From positions 4,216,001 through 4,280,000 of the forward strand of contig CP128857.1 in NCBI GenBank assembly GCA_030388725.1: a stretch of DNA of 64,000 nt. The letters run 5' to 3'. Below are positions 17,799 to 27,196 of this stretch, piece after piece. The DNA comes from Prodigiosinella aquatilis (lineage in GTDB: Bacteria > Pseudomonadota > Gammaproteobacteria > Enterobacterales > Enterobacteriaceae). Each line of letters opens with the position of its first letter. Positions within the stretch are counted from its first letter, which is position 1. The notes below the pieces were generated by a model. It ran no database searches. It saw only the letters and a list, made by a program, of their open reading frames with translations, and was not told the origin of the DNA. The position numbers and the translations under genes were made by a program.

Positions 17799-19088
17799 TT
17801 AACGCGGCAGTTCCATCAAGAATTTACGCAACGTGGCAAACTCAGGCGCAAAATGATGAGAGAGCAGCGGCAGTTCGGCTCTTTCGGCCAGTGCCTGCGG
17901 CAATTCTAGCGTTTTCCCCAGAATCGCTTCTACGCTTTCCTTGAATTTCGCCGGATGCGCCGTTCCCAGGAACAGACCAAACTCGCCCGGCTGAAGCTGA
18001 TCACGCAGCAAACGGTAAGCAATCGCCGCATGTGGCTCAGAAGTATAACCCAATGCTTCCAGCTCAAGCATGGTCGCTTTAGTGGTTTCGTCACTCACGG
18101 CACCGAAACCCAGTTCGTTGAGTTTCCAGGCTTTACGGCGGAATAATTCTTCCACACGCGGCCAGTTGTTAGGCTGACTGACATCCATGGCATTGGATAA
18201 GGTCGCTACCGTCGGATTCGGTTGCCATGCGCCGTTTTCCAGGAAACGCGGCACGGTATCGTTGACATTGGTAGCAGCAATAAAGCGCTTCACTGGTAAC
18301 CCAAGAGATTTCGCCAGCAATCCTGCCGTCAAATCACCAAAGTTTCCACTGGGGACTGAGATAACCAGTTGATTACGTAATGCCTGTGGCAGCTGTGCCA
18401 CCGCTTCAAAGTAGTAACAGATTTGTGCTAACAATCGACTGATATTGATAGAATTTGCAGAATTCAGCCCGACAGTTTGTTTCAGCTCTTCATCATCAAA
18501 TGCTTGCTTCACCAATGCCTGACAGGCATCAAAATCACTATCGATGGCGATGGTGTGAATGTTTCCCCCTAACGTGCAGAATAGTTTTTCCTGCAACGGG
18601 CTGATTTTGCCGCGCGGATAGAGGATCACCACACGCACATTTTTCAGTCCGTAAAACGCATGGGCTACCGCCGCGCCGGTATCGCCGGATGTGGCTGTCA
18701 GAATGGTAATTTGCTGATCACCTGCGACTTCTGTCAGCATTTGCGCCATAAAGCGACCACCAAAATCCTTAAACGCCAACGTCGGACCATGGAACAGCTC
18801 CAGCGCCGCAATATCTTCACTCACCGAAACCACGGGCGCAGGAAAACAGAATGCGGCTTTAACCCGTTGGTAAATGGTTTCATCAGGCATTTCATCGCCA
18901 ATGAAAGCGGACAGGATACGACTGCTGCGGGTAACAAAATCCTGAGACAGCAGATTATCAATCTCTGTCAGGTTAAATTCCGGTAGTTCCAGTGGAAAAA
19001 ATAGCCCTTGCTGACTACCCAGCCCTTGCTTGATCGCCTGAGCAAAATCTACCTGTTCATTGTGATCTTTCAGATTGTACAGTTTCAT
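17799..19088 (-). CDS. thrC: Threonine synthase
   Basis: ThrC converts O-phosphohomoserine to threonine with PLP. The PLP lysine lies in GPTLAFKDFGGRF near residue 107. The phosphate-binding glycine/serine-rich segment is SVPSGNFGDLTAG, and ATSGDTGAAVAHAF is a further signature. The length of 429 residues compares with 428 in E. coli. It is the last gene of thrLABC, starting 3 bases after the thrB stop. Confidence 0.98.
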   Translation of the reverse strand: MKLYNLKDHNEQVDFAQAIKQGLGSQQGLFFPLELPEFNLTEIDNLLSQDFVTRSSRILSAFIGDEMPDETIYQRVKAAFCFPAPVVSVSEDIAALELFHGPTLAFKDFGGRFMAQMLTEVAGDQQITILTATSGDTGAAVAHAFYGLKNVRVVILYPRGKISPLQEKLFCTLGGNIHTIAIDSDFDACQALVKQAFDDEELKQTVGLNSANSINISRLLAQICYYFEAVAQLPQALRNQLVISVPSGNFGDLTAGLLAKSLGLPVKRFIAATNVNDTVPRFLENGAWQPNPTVATLSNAMDVSQPNNWPRVEELFRRKAWKLNELGFGAVSDETTKATMLELEALGYTSEPHAAIAYRLLRDQLQPGEFGLFLGTAHPAKFKESVEAILGKTLELPQALAERAELPLLSHHFAPEFATLRKFLMELPR

Positions 19089-19091
19089 GCG

Positions 19092-20021
19092 TTATCCCAA
19101 TTGTCGCGCGCCTGTCGTATCCAGACGGCAAATATGAACAAAACCTTCTTCATTTTGCAGATAATTAATCCGCAGCCAATCAGCCAGACGCTGGGCCACG
19201 CTCATATCATTGCACACCGAGAACAGCGTCGGCCCCGAACCTGAAATACCACAAGCCAGTGCACCGATATCCTGTGCGGCATGACGAGCCTCGGCAAAAC
19301 CCGGCAACAGCTGCGTGCGATAAGGTTCCGCAATGACATCTTTCATCAGTTTAGCCGCTAATGCAGCCTGACCGGTGTGGCAGGCATGGATAAATCCTGC
19401 CAGATAACGGCCATGGCTGATGCAGTCCTGACGACGGTATTGTGCCGGTAGAATGGCTCGCGCCTCTGCGGTAGAAACTTTAATCCCCGGATAGGCCATC
19501 ACCCATAACCAATCGTCAAATCCTGGTACCGACTGGCTGATGATGTCGTTTTCTCCAATCATCAGTTGAATGCCCCCTAAAAAACAGGGAGCGACATTGT
19601 CATAATGGACGCTACCGGAAATACGACCTTCCAGCTCCCCCATCAACGTCAGCAACCGGGTATCATCCAACGGCTTATCACAGAATTCATTCATTGCCAC
19701 CAAACCAGCCACGACGGAACAAGCGCTGGAGCCAAGCCCGGAGCCAATCGGCATGTTTTTCTCCAACCGCATGGCTACCGGGATCGTCTCACCAATCTCC
19801 TGGCAGAAACGCTCCCAACACTGATAGACAATGTTCTGTTTCGGGTCGTCAGGCAATTTACTGACAAATCGGCCCTCATTCTGCAGGCTGAACTGGTCAG
19901 CCGCCTTTACCGATACACAATCACCCAGTAACGCACCATCAACTGGAGAAACCGCCGCACCGAGCACATCAAATCCAACACTCACATTACCAATGGATGC
20001 CGGGGCATAAACCCTAACCAT
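19092..20021 (-). CDS. thrB: Homoserine kinase
   Basis: ThrB is a GHMP-family kinase that phosphorylates homoserine with ATP. The ATP-binding motif PIGSGLGSSACSVVAG lies near residue 90 and the C-terminal ACGISGSGPTLF is conserved. The start MVRVYAPASIGNVSVGFD gives 309 residues (E. coli 310) and lies 2 bases past the thrA stop; longer readings would overlap thrA and lack support. Confidence 0.97.
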   Translation of the reverse strand: MVRVYAPASIGNVSVGFDVLGAAVSPVDGALLGDCVSVKAADQFSLQNEGRFVSKLPDDPKQNIVYQCWERFCQEIGETIPVAMRLEKNMPIGSGLGSSACSVVAGLVAMNEFCDKPLDDTRLLTLMGELEGRISGSVHYDNVAPCFLGGIQLMIGENDIISQSVPGFDDWLWVMAYPGIKVSTAEARAILPAQYRRQDCISHGRYLAGFIHACHTGQAALAAKLMKDVIAEPYRTQLLPGFAEARHAAQDIGALACGISGSGPTLFSVCNDMSVAQRLADWLRINYLQNEEGFVHICRLDTTGARQLG

Positions 20022-20023
20022 AA

Positions 20024-22483
20024 TTAAACTCCCACCTTCCATGACAGCGTGCGCAACAGGTCAGCAAAGACCCCGGCCGCAGTCACATCATTTCCTGCTC
20101 CGTATCCGCGCAAAACCAAAGGCAGCGGCTGATAATAACGACTGTAGAATGCCAGCGCATTCTCACCGTCTTTCACCTTGAACAACGGATCATCGCCACC
20201 AACAGCACTGATTTTTACCTTACATTTCCCGTTTTCAATCATACCGACATAACGTAACACTTTTTCTTCTGCGCGAGCCTGTTCAACACGGTGGGCAAAC
20301 GCGCTATCCACTTCAGGCAGACGAGCCAGAAAACTTGCCACATCGCCTGAAGCGTCAAAACTGTCAGGCAGCACCGATTCAACCTCAATATCGCTCAGTT
20401 CCAGTTCATAACCAGCTTCACGAGCCAGAATCAGCAGTTTACGAGCAACATCCATACCAGAGAGATCATCACGAGGATCCGGTTCGGTATACCCTTTCTC
20501 TTTCGCTTGCCGTGTTGCTGCAGATAATGACATGCCTTCATCCAGCTTACCGAAAATAAAGGACAGGGATCCAGAAAGAATACCGTTAAACCGGGTCAGT
20601 TCATCCCCCGCATTTAACAGATTTTGCAGGTTTTCAATCACCGGTAAACCTGCACCGACATTAGTATCATAAAGGAATTTACGGCGAGACTGGGCGGCAG
20701 CACTACGTAGTTGATGGTAATAATGCAAAGAACCGGTATTGGCTTTCTTATTTGGCGTCACAACGTGAAAACCATCGGCAAGGAAGTCAGCATACTGGTC
20801 AGCTACCGCCTGACTGGATGTGCAGTCAACAATGACCGGATTCAACAGATGGTACTCTTTTACCAGTCGAATCAACGTCCCCAGATTGAAAGGCTCACGA
20901 GCTTTGCTCAAATCATCACGCCAGGAGTCCATGGAAATACCATTGATATCAGTTAGCAACGCTTTGGAGTTGGCAATACCACAGACTCGCAGATCGATGT
21001 GTTTCTGCTTCAGCCACAGCTGCTGGCGGTGGATCTGCTCCAACAGCGCGCCACCTACACCGCCTACCCCGATGACAAATACATCGATCATTTGATCGGT
21101 ATTGAACAACATCTGATGCGCCACACGTACACCTGTGGTTGCGACATCATTATTCACCACTACAGAAATGGACCGTTCTGAAGAGCCCTGAGCGATAGCA
21201 ATAATATTGATATTGGCACTAGCCAATGCAGTGAACAGACGGGCAGACAACCCCCGCAGTGTACGCATACCATCGCCCACTACAGAAATGATCGCCAGCT
21301 GCTGCACCACACCTAACGGCTCCAGCACGCCCTCTTTTAATTCCAGATAGAACTCATCTTCCAGCGTTTTACACGCCCGCGATAGCTCGTTTTGCGAAAC
21401 ACAGAAGCTGATACTGTATTCCGACGAAGACTGGGTAATCAGCACGACGGAAATACCCGCCCGAGACATGGCAGCAAAAACACGGGCCGCCATTCCCACC
21501 ATTCCCTTCATACCCGGGCCGGACACATTGATCATGGACATATTATTCAGATTGGTGATGCCTTTAACTGGGTACTGTGTGTCAGTGCTTTCCATCCCAA
21601 TCAACGTACCTGGCGCCTGAGGATTCTCAGTATTTTTAATAAGACAGGGAATCTGGAACTGGGCAATAGGAATGATAGTTCGGGGATGAAGGACTTTGGC
21701 ACCGAAATAGGAGAGCTCCATTGCTTCCTGGTAGGACATTGACTTCAGCAACCGCGCATCCGGCACCTGACGCGGGTCACAGGTATATACGCCGTCCACA
21801 TCCGTCCAGATCTCACAGCAATCGGCACGCAAACAGGCCGCCAACACCGCAGCCGAATAGTCAGAACCATTTCGGCCCAGCACCACCAGCTCGCCTTTGT
21901 CATTACCGGCCGTGAAGCCTGCCATCAGAATAATATGATCCTGGGGGATCGCCTGCTCCTGGATACGACGGGTGGACTCAACAATATCTACGGTGGATTC
22001 CAGATAGTGTCCTTGCGCCAGCAGTTGCTCAACAGGATTAATCACTGACACCTGGTACCCACGCGCCTGAAACACCCCCTCCATGATAGCAATCGACAAT
22101 TTCTCGCCGCGGCAGATAATCGAGGCATTCACGCTATCCGGACACTGCCCCAGCAATGAGATACCGTGCAATATCTGTTTGAGCTGGGCAAACTCCTGAT
22201 TCACCGCGGCTTTCAGGCGGTCATGCGGAAATCCCGGTTGAGCCTGGGACAACCCTTGTAATAATGAGGAAAAAATAGACTCTGCATCGCTGATATTCGG
22301 CAATATATCCTGTCTGGCAACGGTTTTATCAATCATGGCAACCAAATGATTGGTTATTTTGGCCGGTGCTGACAGTACAGTAGCAACCTGTCCTTGACGT
22401 GCATTGCTTTCAATAATGTCGGCAACACGCATGAAACGCTCTGCATTTGCCACCGATGTCCCGCCAAATTTCAACACTCGCAT
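20024..22483 (-). CDS. thrA: Bifunctional aspartokinase I / homoserine dehydrogenase I
   Basis: ThrA catalyses the first and third steps of threonine synthesis. The N-terminal aspartokinase starts MRVLKFGGTSVANAERF. Paired ACT-like regulatory segments occupy about residues 315-460 (MINVSGPGMKGMVG, ISVVGDGMRTLRG). The NAD(P) fold of homoserine dehydrogenase opens at VFVIGVGGVGGALLEQI near 466. The product is 819 residues (E. coli 820), and threonine feedback is expected through the ACT region. The gene follows the thr attenuator. A second aspartokinase, lysC, lies at the far end of the window. Confidence 0.98.
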   Translation of the reverse strand: MRVLKFGGTSVANAERFMRVADIIESNARQGQVATVLSAPAKITNHLVAMIDKTVARQDILPNISDAESIFSSLLQGLSQAQPGFPHDRLKAAVNQEFAQLKQILHGISLLGQCPDSVNASIICRGEKLSIAIMEGVFQARGYQVSVINPVEQLLAQGHYLESTVDIVESTRRIQEQAIPQDHIILMAGFTAGNDKGELVVLGRNGSDYSAAVLAACLRADCCEIWTDVDGVYTCDPRQVPDARLLKSMSYQEAMELSYFGAKVLHPRTIIPIAQFQIPCLIKNTENPQAPGTLIGMESTDTQYPVKGITNLNNMSMINVSGPGMKGMVGMAARVFAAMSRAGISVVLITQSSSEYSISFCVSQNELSRACKTLEDEFYLELKEGVLEPLGVVQQLAIISVVGDGMRTLRGLSARLFTALASANINIIAIAQGSSERSISVVVNNDVATTGVRVAHQMLFNTDQMIDVFVIGVGGVGGALLEQIHRQQLWLKQKHIDLRVCGIANSKALLTDINGISMDSWRDDLSKAREPFNLGTLIRLVKEYHLLNPVIVDCTSSQAVADQYADFLADGFHVVTPNKKANTGSLHYYHQLRSAAAQSRRKFLYDTNVGAGLPVIENLQNLLNAGDELTRFNGILSGSLSFIFGKLDEGMSLSAATRQAKEKGYTEPDPRDDLSGMDVARKLLILAREAGYELELSDIEVESVLPDSFDASGDVASFLARLPEVDSAFAHRVEQARAEEKVLRYVGMIENGKCKVKISAVGGDDPLFKVKDGENALAFYSRYYQPLPLVLRGYGAGNDVTAAGVFADLLRTLSWKVGV

Positions 22484-22511
22484 TTTTATCAGTTCTCCTG
22501 AATTTCAGCCT

Positions 22512-22548
22512 AAAAAAAAGCCCGCACTGTAAGGTGCGGGCTTTTTTT
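22512..22548 (-). terminator. thr operon attenuator
   Basis: A 9-bp GC-rich stem (AGCCCGCAC/GTGCGGGCT) with a 6-base loop is followed on the minus strand by eight T. It lies between the thrL stop and thrA. The end of thrL (GGTGCGGGC) is identical to one stem arm, so an alternative antiterminator pairing is available, as in classical attenuation. Confidence 0.92.
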
Positions 22549-22564
22549 GATTCTTTTCTACGCG

Positions 22565-22633
22565 TCAGCCCGCACCGTTACTAATCGTACCGGTGGTGGT
22601 AATAATAATCGTGCTCAGGCTGATATAACGCAT
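22565..22633 (-). CDS. thrL: thr operon leader peptide
   Basis: This 22-residue leader reads MRYISLSTIIITTTGTISNGAG, read here as MRYISLSTIIITTTG plus TISNGAG. It holds five Thr and five Ile codons and ends just before the attenuator, so stalling on scarce charged tRNA-Thr or tRNA-Ile would relieve termination. The C-terminal NGAG is shared with E. coli ThrL, while the remainder is diverged. It is recognised from position, composition and the downstream terminator. Confidence 0.93.
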   Translation of the reverse strand: MRYISLSTIIITTTGTISNGAG

Positions 22634-22674
22634 TGCGTAAATTTCTCGTCAGTTAAAAACTCTGTCTGCCCTAT

Positions 22675-22703
22675 TAGTTAGGGCAATCACACTACTAAGT
22701 CAA
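22675..22703 (-). promoter_or_regulatory. thr operon sigma-70 promoter
   Basis: On the minus strand a -35 TTGACT (22698-22703), a 17-base spacer and a -10 TAACTA (22675-22680) lie about 45 bases before thrL. The -35 and spacing are those of the E. coli thr promoter. Confidence 0.8.
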
Positions 22704-22843
22704 TGGATTTCTTCTATTCCATCCAAAACCCTTGCAGATGCGAGCGGCATAATACTCCAATAAAATAAAAAAAATAAAATTAAAACTGTTAAAACCATAA
22801 CATAAAAGAATATTAACTTATAAAATATTCAGTTAACTTTATC

Positions 22844-23530
22844 TTATTTTGATAATGCTTTTTCTACATCATGCAACAAGGTATGGAGCATGGCTGTGTC
22901 ACGCTGCGCCAGTAACCCCAGACGCTGATATAGCCAGTCACGCAGCTTCTCATCCTGCACTGCGTCAACGACCATCAGCAATCTGTCAATACGTTGCCGC
23001 AACGCCAGTAATTGCCCTGGCTGAGCAGGAGCAACGCTTTCAGAGCAAACCTGCATCAACGAAGCGAGTTGATAACAGTAGACCATGACCGCCTGGCCAA
23101 GATTTAATGATGGGTAATCCGCCTGCATAGGTACACCAGTTAATAGATCTACCAACGCCAGTTCATCGTTGGTCAATCCCGAATCTTCACGTCCAAAAAC
23201 CAATGCGGCAGAATGAACCCAGTGCTGCTTTTCATCCATAATGTCCAGCAATTCCGTCGGTGTGCAGTAATAATGGAAACGCGCTCGGCTACGGGCTGTG
23301 GTCGCTATGCTGAAATCAATATCGGTCAACGCCTCAGACAATGTAGTAAACGTTTCGACACCATCAAGAATATCTCCTGACCCATGAGCTACCCAACGGG
23401 CTGCAGGTTTCAGATGAACGGTACTATCGACAATACGCAACCGACTGAATCCCATTGTTTTCATTGCTCTTGCAGCCGCTCCCACGTTTTCTGCCCGGGC
23501 TGGCGCTACCAAAATGATATAAAACCGCAC
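22844..23530 (-). CDS. lasT: tRNA/rRNA methyltransferase family protein LasT
   Basis: LasT (YjtD) is a SPOUT-fold RNA methyltransferase of the TrmH/TrmJ group; its substrate is not firmly known. The SAM-binding knot is marked by LVAPARAENVGAAARAMKTMGF at the N-terminus, LVFGREDSGLTNDEL in the middle and YPSLNLGQAVMVYCYQL. The start chosen is GTG at 23530 with a strong GGAGAGGAGAGG ribosome site. It gives 228 residues, the E. coli length; the ATG 60 bases upstream has no such site. It is divergent from arcA across a long leader. Confidence 0.9.
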   Translation of the reverse strand: MRFYIILVAPARAENVGAAARAMKTMGFSRLRIVDSTVHLKPAARWVAHGSGDILDGVETFTTLSEALTDIDFSIATTARSRARFHYYCTPTELLDIMDEKQHWVHSAALVFGREDSGLTNDELALVDLLTGVPMQADYPSLNLGQAVMVYCYQLASLMQVCSESVAPAQPGQLLALRQRIDRLLMVVDAVQDEKLRDWLYQRLGLLAQRDTAMLHTLLHDVEKALSK

Positions 23531-24169
23531 ACAACCTCTCCTCTCCAATACCAAGATCGCAGTCATACCGATTGTTCGATAAAACAGCAAGCATAAACCG
23601 GGTCATAATTAACAAGGAAACAACAAGTTCAAATAAAACAACGGACAAAAAATGAAATTGACTTTCATCGTAAAAATGCCAAAGGAGGCAAATATTTCAA
23701 GAAACAAGAATAAATCCTTTTTTATCAAAACAGTAAACTCAAACTGTTATTTTTTCATACCACTAATACTACGATTAGTATTTACTATGCTGAATCGTGT
23801 AGAAAAACGCTAAATTGTGACTTAGGCTGACAATCTTGTAAGTATTTTTCACAAAATAGTTAACGTGCTACAATCAAATTTGATATATGTCAACAGAACC
23901 GTAGATTTGCCAGCAGATGAAATAAGCGCTCACTGTTATGTTGCTGTTAATAAGGTTAAACTGAGCGCCGCCTTAGGTTCTGTTGCACAGTCTCATCTTC
24001 ATCTGTCATGCCGATAACCTTGCAGATGAAAAAGTACATCGAAACGTATTTACGTACTTGAGTCAAATGCCAAGTGATGCAGTGAATACTGTTCCTGAAT
24101 CACTCGATAAAACAAAGACTTCTGTACTCCCGAATCTCTATATTTAGTTGGCAATTTTAGGTAGCAAAC
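23531..24169 (+). promoter_or_regulatory. arcA upstream region with FNR-type box and long leader
   Basis: About 640 bases lie between lasT and arcA. TTGATATATGTCAA at 23880-23893 matches the FNR consensus (TTGAT-N4-ATCAA, one deviation). From there to the arcA ATG, several segments match, by memory, the long E. coli arcA leader: TTAACGTGCTACAAT, TGTTATGTTGCTGTTAA, TTACGTACTT and the last 40 bases before ATG. This indicates FNR control of arcA and a conserved 5' untranslated region of about 250 bases. No convincing coding frame is seen in it. Confidence 0.7.
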
Positions 24170-24886
24170 ATGCAGACCCCGCACATTCTTATTGTCGAAG
24201 ACGAGTTGGTAACTCGTAATACCCTCAAAAGTATTTTTGAGGCCGAAGGATACATTGTTCACGAAGCCACTGACGGCGCTGAAATGCACCATATTCTGTC
24301 TGAAAACGACATAAATCTGGTGATCATGGATATCAATCTGCCGGGTAAGAATGGCTTATTACTGGCGCGTGAATTGCGTGAACAGGCCAGTGTGGCCTTG
24401 ATGTTCCTCACAGGCCGGGACAATGAAGTTGACAAGATCCTGGGCTTGGAAATCGGCGCTGACGATTACATCACCAAACCATTCAACCCACGTGAATTGA
24501 CTATCCGCGCACGCAATTTGTTATCTCGCACCATGAATTTAGGTGGCGGAGCAGAAGAACGTCATTTGGTGGAAAGCTACCGCTTCAATGGCTGGGAACT
24601 GGATATCAACAGTCGTTCTCTGGTCAGCCCGGCGGGTGAACAGTACAAACTGCCACGCAGTGAATTTCGTGCCATGCTTCACTTTTGTGAAAATCCGGGC
24701 AAAATTCAGTCTCGAGCCGAACTGTTGAAAAAGATGACGGGACGTGAGTTAAAACCACATGACCGTACAGTTGATGTCACCATTCGGCGTATCCGCAAAC
24801 ACTTTGAATCTACCGCCGATACACCAGAAATCATCGCGACTATTCATGGTGAGGGTTACCGTTTCTGCGGTGATCTGGAAGATTAA
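24170..24886 (+). CDS. arcA: Two-component response regulator ArcA
   Basis: ArcA is the DNA-binding regulator of the ArcBA aerobic respiration control system, repressing TCA-cycle and respiratory genes under low oxygen. The receiver domain has E10/D11, the phosphoacceptor D54 (LVIMDINLPGKNG) and K103 (YITKPF). The OmpR-type winged helix occupies about 135-235 (LPRSEFRAMLHF, RTVDVTIRRIRKHF). The 238-residue length equals E. coli. It is transcribed alone from the long FNR-box leader. Confidence 0.98.
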   Translation: MQTPHILIVEDELVTRNTLKSIFEAEGYIVHEATDGAEMHHILSENDINLVIMDINLPGKNGLLLARELREQASVALMFLTGRDNEVDKILGLEIGADDYITKPFNPRELTIRARNLLSRTMNLGGGAEERHLVESYRFNGWELDINSRSLVSPAGEQYKLPRSEFRAMLHFCENPGKIQSRAELLKKMTGRELKPHDRTVDVTIRRIRKHFESTADTPEIIATIHGEGYRFCGDLED

Positions 24887-24893
24887 TACTATA

Positions 24894-24915
24894 GGCCGGA
24901 GTCTTATCTCCGGCC
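24894..24915. terminator. arcA-creA convergent terminator
   Basis: A perfect 8-bp stem GGCCGGAG/CTCCGGCC with a 6-base loop lies 8 bases after the arcA stop and 22 bases before the creA stop. The following T run is weak and interrupted. Confidence 0.7.
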
Positions 24916-24936
24916 CGTATTATCTTACGCTGCCCA

Positions 24937-25419
24937 CTATTGTGTTTTACCCCACGCCACAATCGGCACTGCACTCAACGCGTTTTTCGGCGAACCGTCT
25001 ACCAGACGATCAGAGTAGGTTAAATAGACTAATGCGTTACGCTTCTGATCGTAAAACCGTACCACTTGCAGTTTTTTAAAAATTAGCGAAGTACGTTGCT
25101 GAAATACCACACTACCTTTCCCTTTACTGTTAATAATCTTATCGCTCAACGTAATTGGTCCCACCTGTTGGCAGGAAATGGCCGCGTCAGAAGTATCTTC
25201 TGCCAACCCTAATCCGCCTTTAATACCGCCGGTTTTGGCTCGGCTGAGATAGCAGGTTACGTTATCGACGCCGGGATCATCAAACGCCTCGACGATTATC
25301 TTATGATCTGGGCCTAACAGCTTAAAAGCCGTATCTACCGAACCAATTTGTTCAGCATAAACTGATGTAGCGCTTATCATCAGCAATCCAAGACTAAAAA
25401 ACTGTTTTTTATTCATCAT
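24937..25419 (-). CDS. creA: CreA family periplasmic protein
   Basis: CreA is a conserved periplasmic protein of unknown function, named for its position beside creBCD in E. coli. A signal peptide of about 23 residues ends at VYA-EQIG, followed by the family motifs VEAFDDPGVDNVTCYLSRAKTG, GGLGLAEDTSDA and KKLQVVRFYDQKRNALVYL. It has two conserved cysteines. The length is 160 residues (E. coli 157). Two adjacent ATGs (25419, 25416) are equally possible. The creBCD genes are not next to it here. Confidence 0.9.
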   Translation of the reverse strand: MMNKKQFFSLGLLMISATSVYAEQIGSVDTAFKLLGPDHKIIVEAFDDPGVDNVTCYLSRAKTGGIKGGLGLAEDTSDAAISCQQVGPITLSDKIINSKGKGSVVFQQRTSLIFKKLQVVRFYDQKRNALVYLTYSDRLVDGSPKNALSAVPIVAWGKTQ

Positions 25420-25621
25420 CCTATTTCTCTATTTAGTAACAAAAAATTGTTTGCCTTGACTGGTTAAAAAGCATCTTGTTAGATAAATTTCTGTAATATT
25501 GCACGCTAGTCAAATAATCTATTCGATACCCACAAAAAACTTGTGGCAGTGCCTGAAGAAAAAAATTGCTATCATGCAAAGTCTTATATGTTTAGCACTC
25601 AGTGTTCTATGAGGATGATCT

Positions 25622-26497
25622 ATGGATCAAGCCAGTATCATACGTGACCTGCTTAACTGGCTGGAAGGTCATTTGGACCAGCCTTTATCACTGGATAATG
25701 TAGCGGCAAAAGCAGGCTACTCAAAATGGCATTTGCAGAGGATGTTTAAGGATGTAACGGGCCATGCTATAGGTTCATATATCCGTGCTCGTCGGCTCAC
25801 CAAAGCAGCGGTTGCTCTGTGTCTGACCAGTCGCCCAATTTTGGATATCGCGCTGCAATATCGTTTCGATTCGCAACAGACTTTTACGCGAGCCTTCAAA
25901 AAACAGTTTGCACAAACGCCAGCATCTTATCGGCACGCTGATGACTGGGATACTTTTGGTATCCACCCACCGCTTCGGTTAGGTCCGTTTACCATGCCGC
26001 AGCCACAGTTTATCACTATGCCTGAAACCCACTTGGTAGGGGTAACGCAAAATTGTAACTGTAGTTTGGAACAGATGTGTAACTTCCGTACTGAAACCCG
26101 CGTTCATTTCTGGCGTCAGTATCTTGGTGATATAAAACCCATTCCACCAATACTGTATGGATTACATCACTCTCAACCAAGTAAAGATAAAGATGATGAA
26201 CATGAAGTGCTTTATACTACGGCACTGGAGCCACAGCACGTGCCTGAAGGGATTCATCCTGGAACTCCAATTCTACTGCCAGGCGGAGACTATTCATTGT
26301 TCGTCTATGAAGGGCCGAAAGACGATTTGCAGGACTTTATTGTTACCCTGTACGACACCTGCTTGCCGACCTATAAGCTGATACGTCGCCAGGGATTTGA
26401 CGTTGAGCGATTCCACCCTCAGGAAAATCAGGATGAACACTCACCTGAAATCACTAAAACCATTCGTTGTGAATATTTAATTCCAATACGGAGTTAA
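25622..26497 (+). CDS. rob: Right origin-binding protein Rob, AraC/XylS family activator
   Basis: Rob is a transcription activator of the MarA/SoxS/Rob regulon (efflux, solvent and antibiotic tolerance). The N-terminal AraC-type domain with two HTH motifs spans about residues 5-105 (SLDNVAAKAGYSKWHLQRMFK, DIALQYRFDSQQTFTRAFKK). A C-terminal GyrI-like domain follows (about 120-290), which keeps Rob inactive until induced. The length is 291 residues (E. coli 289). A GAGGATG region precedes the ATG. Its TAA stop shares bases with the stop of gpmB on the other strand. Confidence 0.96.
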   Translation: MDQASIIRDLLNWLEGHLDQPLSLDNVAAKAGYSKWHLQRMFKDVTGHAIGSYIRARRLTKAAVALCLTSRPILDIALQYRFDSQQTFTRAFKKQFAQTPASYRHADDWDTFGIHPPLRLGPFTMPQPQFITMPETHLVGVTQNCNCSLEQMCNFRTETRVHFWRQYLGDIKPIPPILYGLHHSQPSKDKDDEHEVLYTTALEPQHVPEGIHPGTPILLPGGDYSLFVYEGPKDDLQDFIVTLYDTCLPTYKLIRRQGFDVERFHPQENQDEHSPEITKTIRCEYLIPIRS

Positions 26498-27144
26498 CGT
26501 TGCAATTCATCCAGAGCCGGGGCGTCGAGATGAGAAACGTCTCCGGCTGTTTCCACAACCCAACCTGATGCCAGCCACAAACTCTGCTGGTAGTCAATAC
26601 GGGACAACGAACAGTTACGCAGACGCAGACGGCGCTCTGCCCAAGCTGGAAGCCCCAGCAAGGTACTGATCAGGCATCCCAGCGCAATACCGTGACTCAC
26701 AAATAATGGACGGCTTCCATCCGGCAATGACAGACATTTATCCAGAACCCGATGAACACGAAGTGCCAGCTCAGCCATTGACTCACCCTGTGGGATACGG
26801 CCATCCAGTGTACCATTCACCAGTTGTTTACGCCAACCTTCTTCTTCACTGCTAAGCGAGTCGATCAAGCGCCCTTCCAGGATTCCCATGTCCAACTCAC
26901 GTAAACCCGGCTCCATCAAGATCTGACTGCATCCACAGGCTTGAGCGATAATGTCAGTAGTGCGACGAGTGCGCCCCAAATCACTGGTAAAAATATGGGT
27001 AATCCCCAAACTTTTTACACGACCCGCGACCAGACAGGCCTGATGCTCGCCTGCTGATGTCAATATACTGTCAGACTGCCCCTGAATACGTCGTGCCACG
27101 TTCCATTCTGTTTCCCCGTGGCGAACAAGATATACCTGTAACAT
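26494..27144 (-). CDS. gpmB: Histidine phosphatase family protein GpmB
   Basis: GpmB is a histidine phosphatase superfamily member annotated as a phosphoglycerate mutase; in E. coli its true activity is probably a phosphatase. The catalytic histidine lies in LVRHGETEWN (residues 6-15) and the second histidine in FVSHGIALG near 150. The length is 216 residues (E. coli 215). It is convergent with rob, with a 4-base overlap of the ends. Confidence 0.93.
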   Translation of the reverse strand: MLQVYLVRHGETEWNVARRIQGQSDSILTSAGEHQACLVAGRVKSLGITHIFTSDLGRTRRTTDIIAQACGCSQILMEPGLRELDMGILEGRLIDSLSSEEEGWRKQLVNGTLDGRIPQGESMAELALRVHRVLDKCLSLPDGSRPLFVSHGIALGCLISTLLGLPAWAERRLRLRNCSLSRIDYQQSLWLASGWVVETAGDVSHLDAPALDELQR

Positions 27145-27196
27145 GATTGTTTTCCGTTATACTGCATAAAATTAACTACAAGTGTAGAGAATCATT

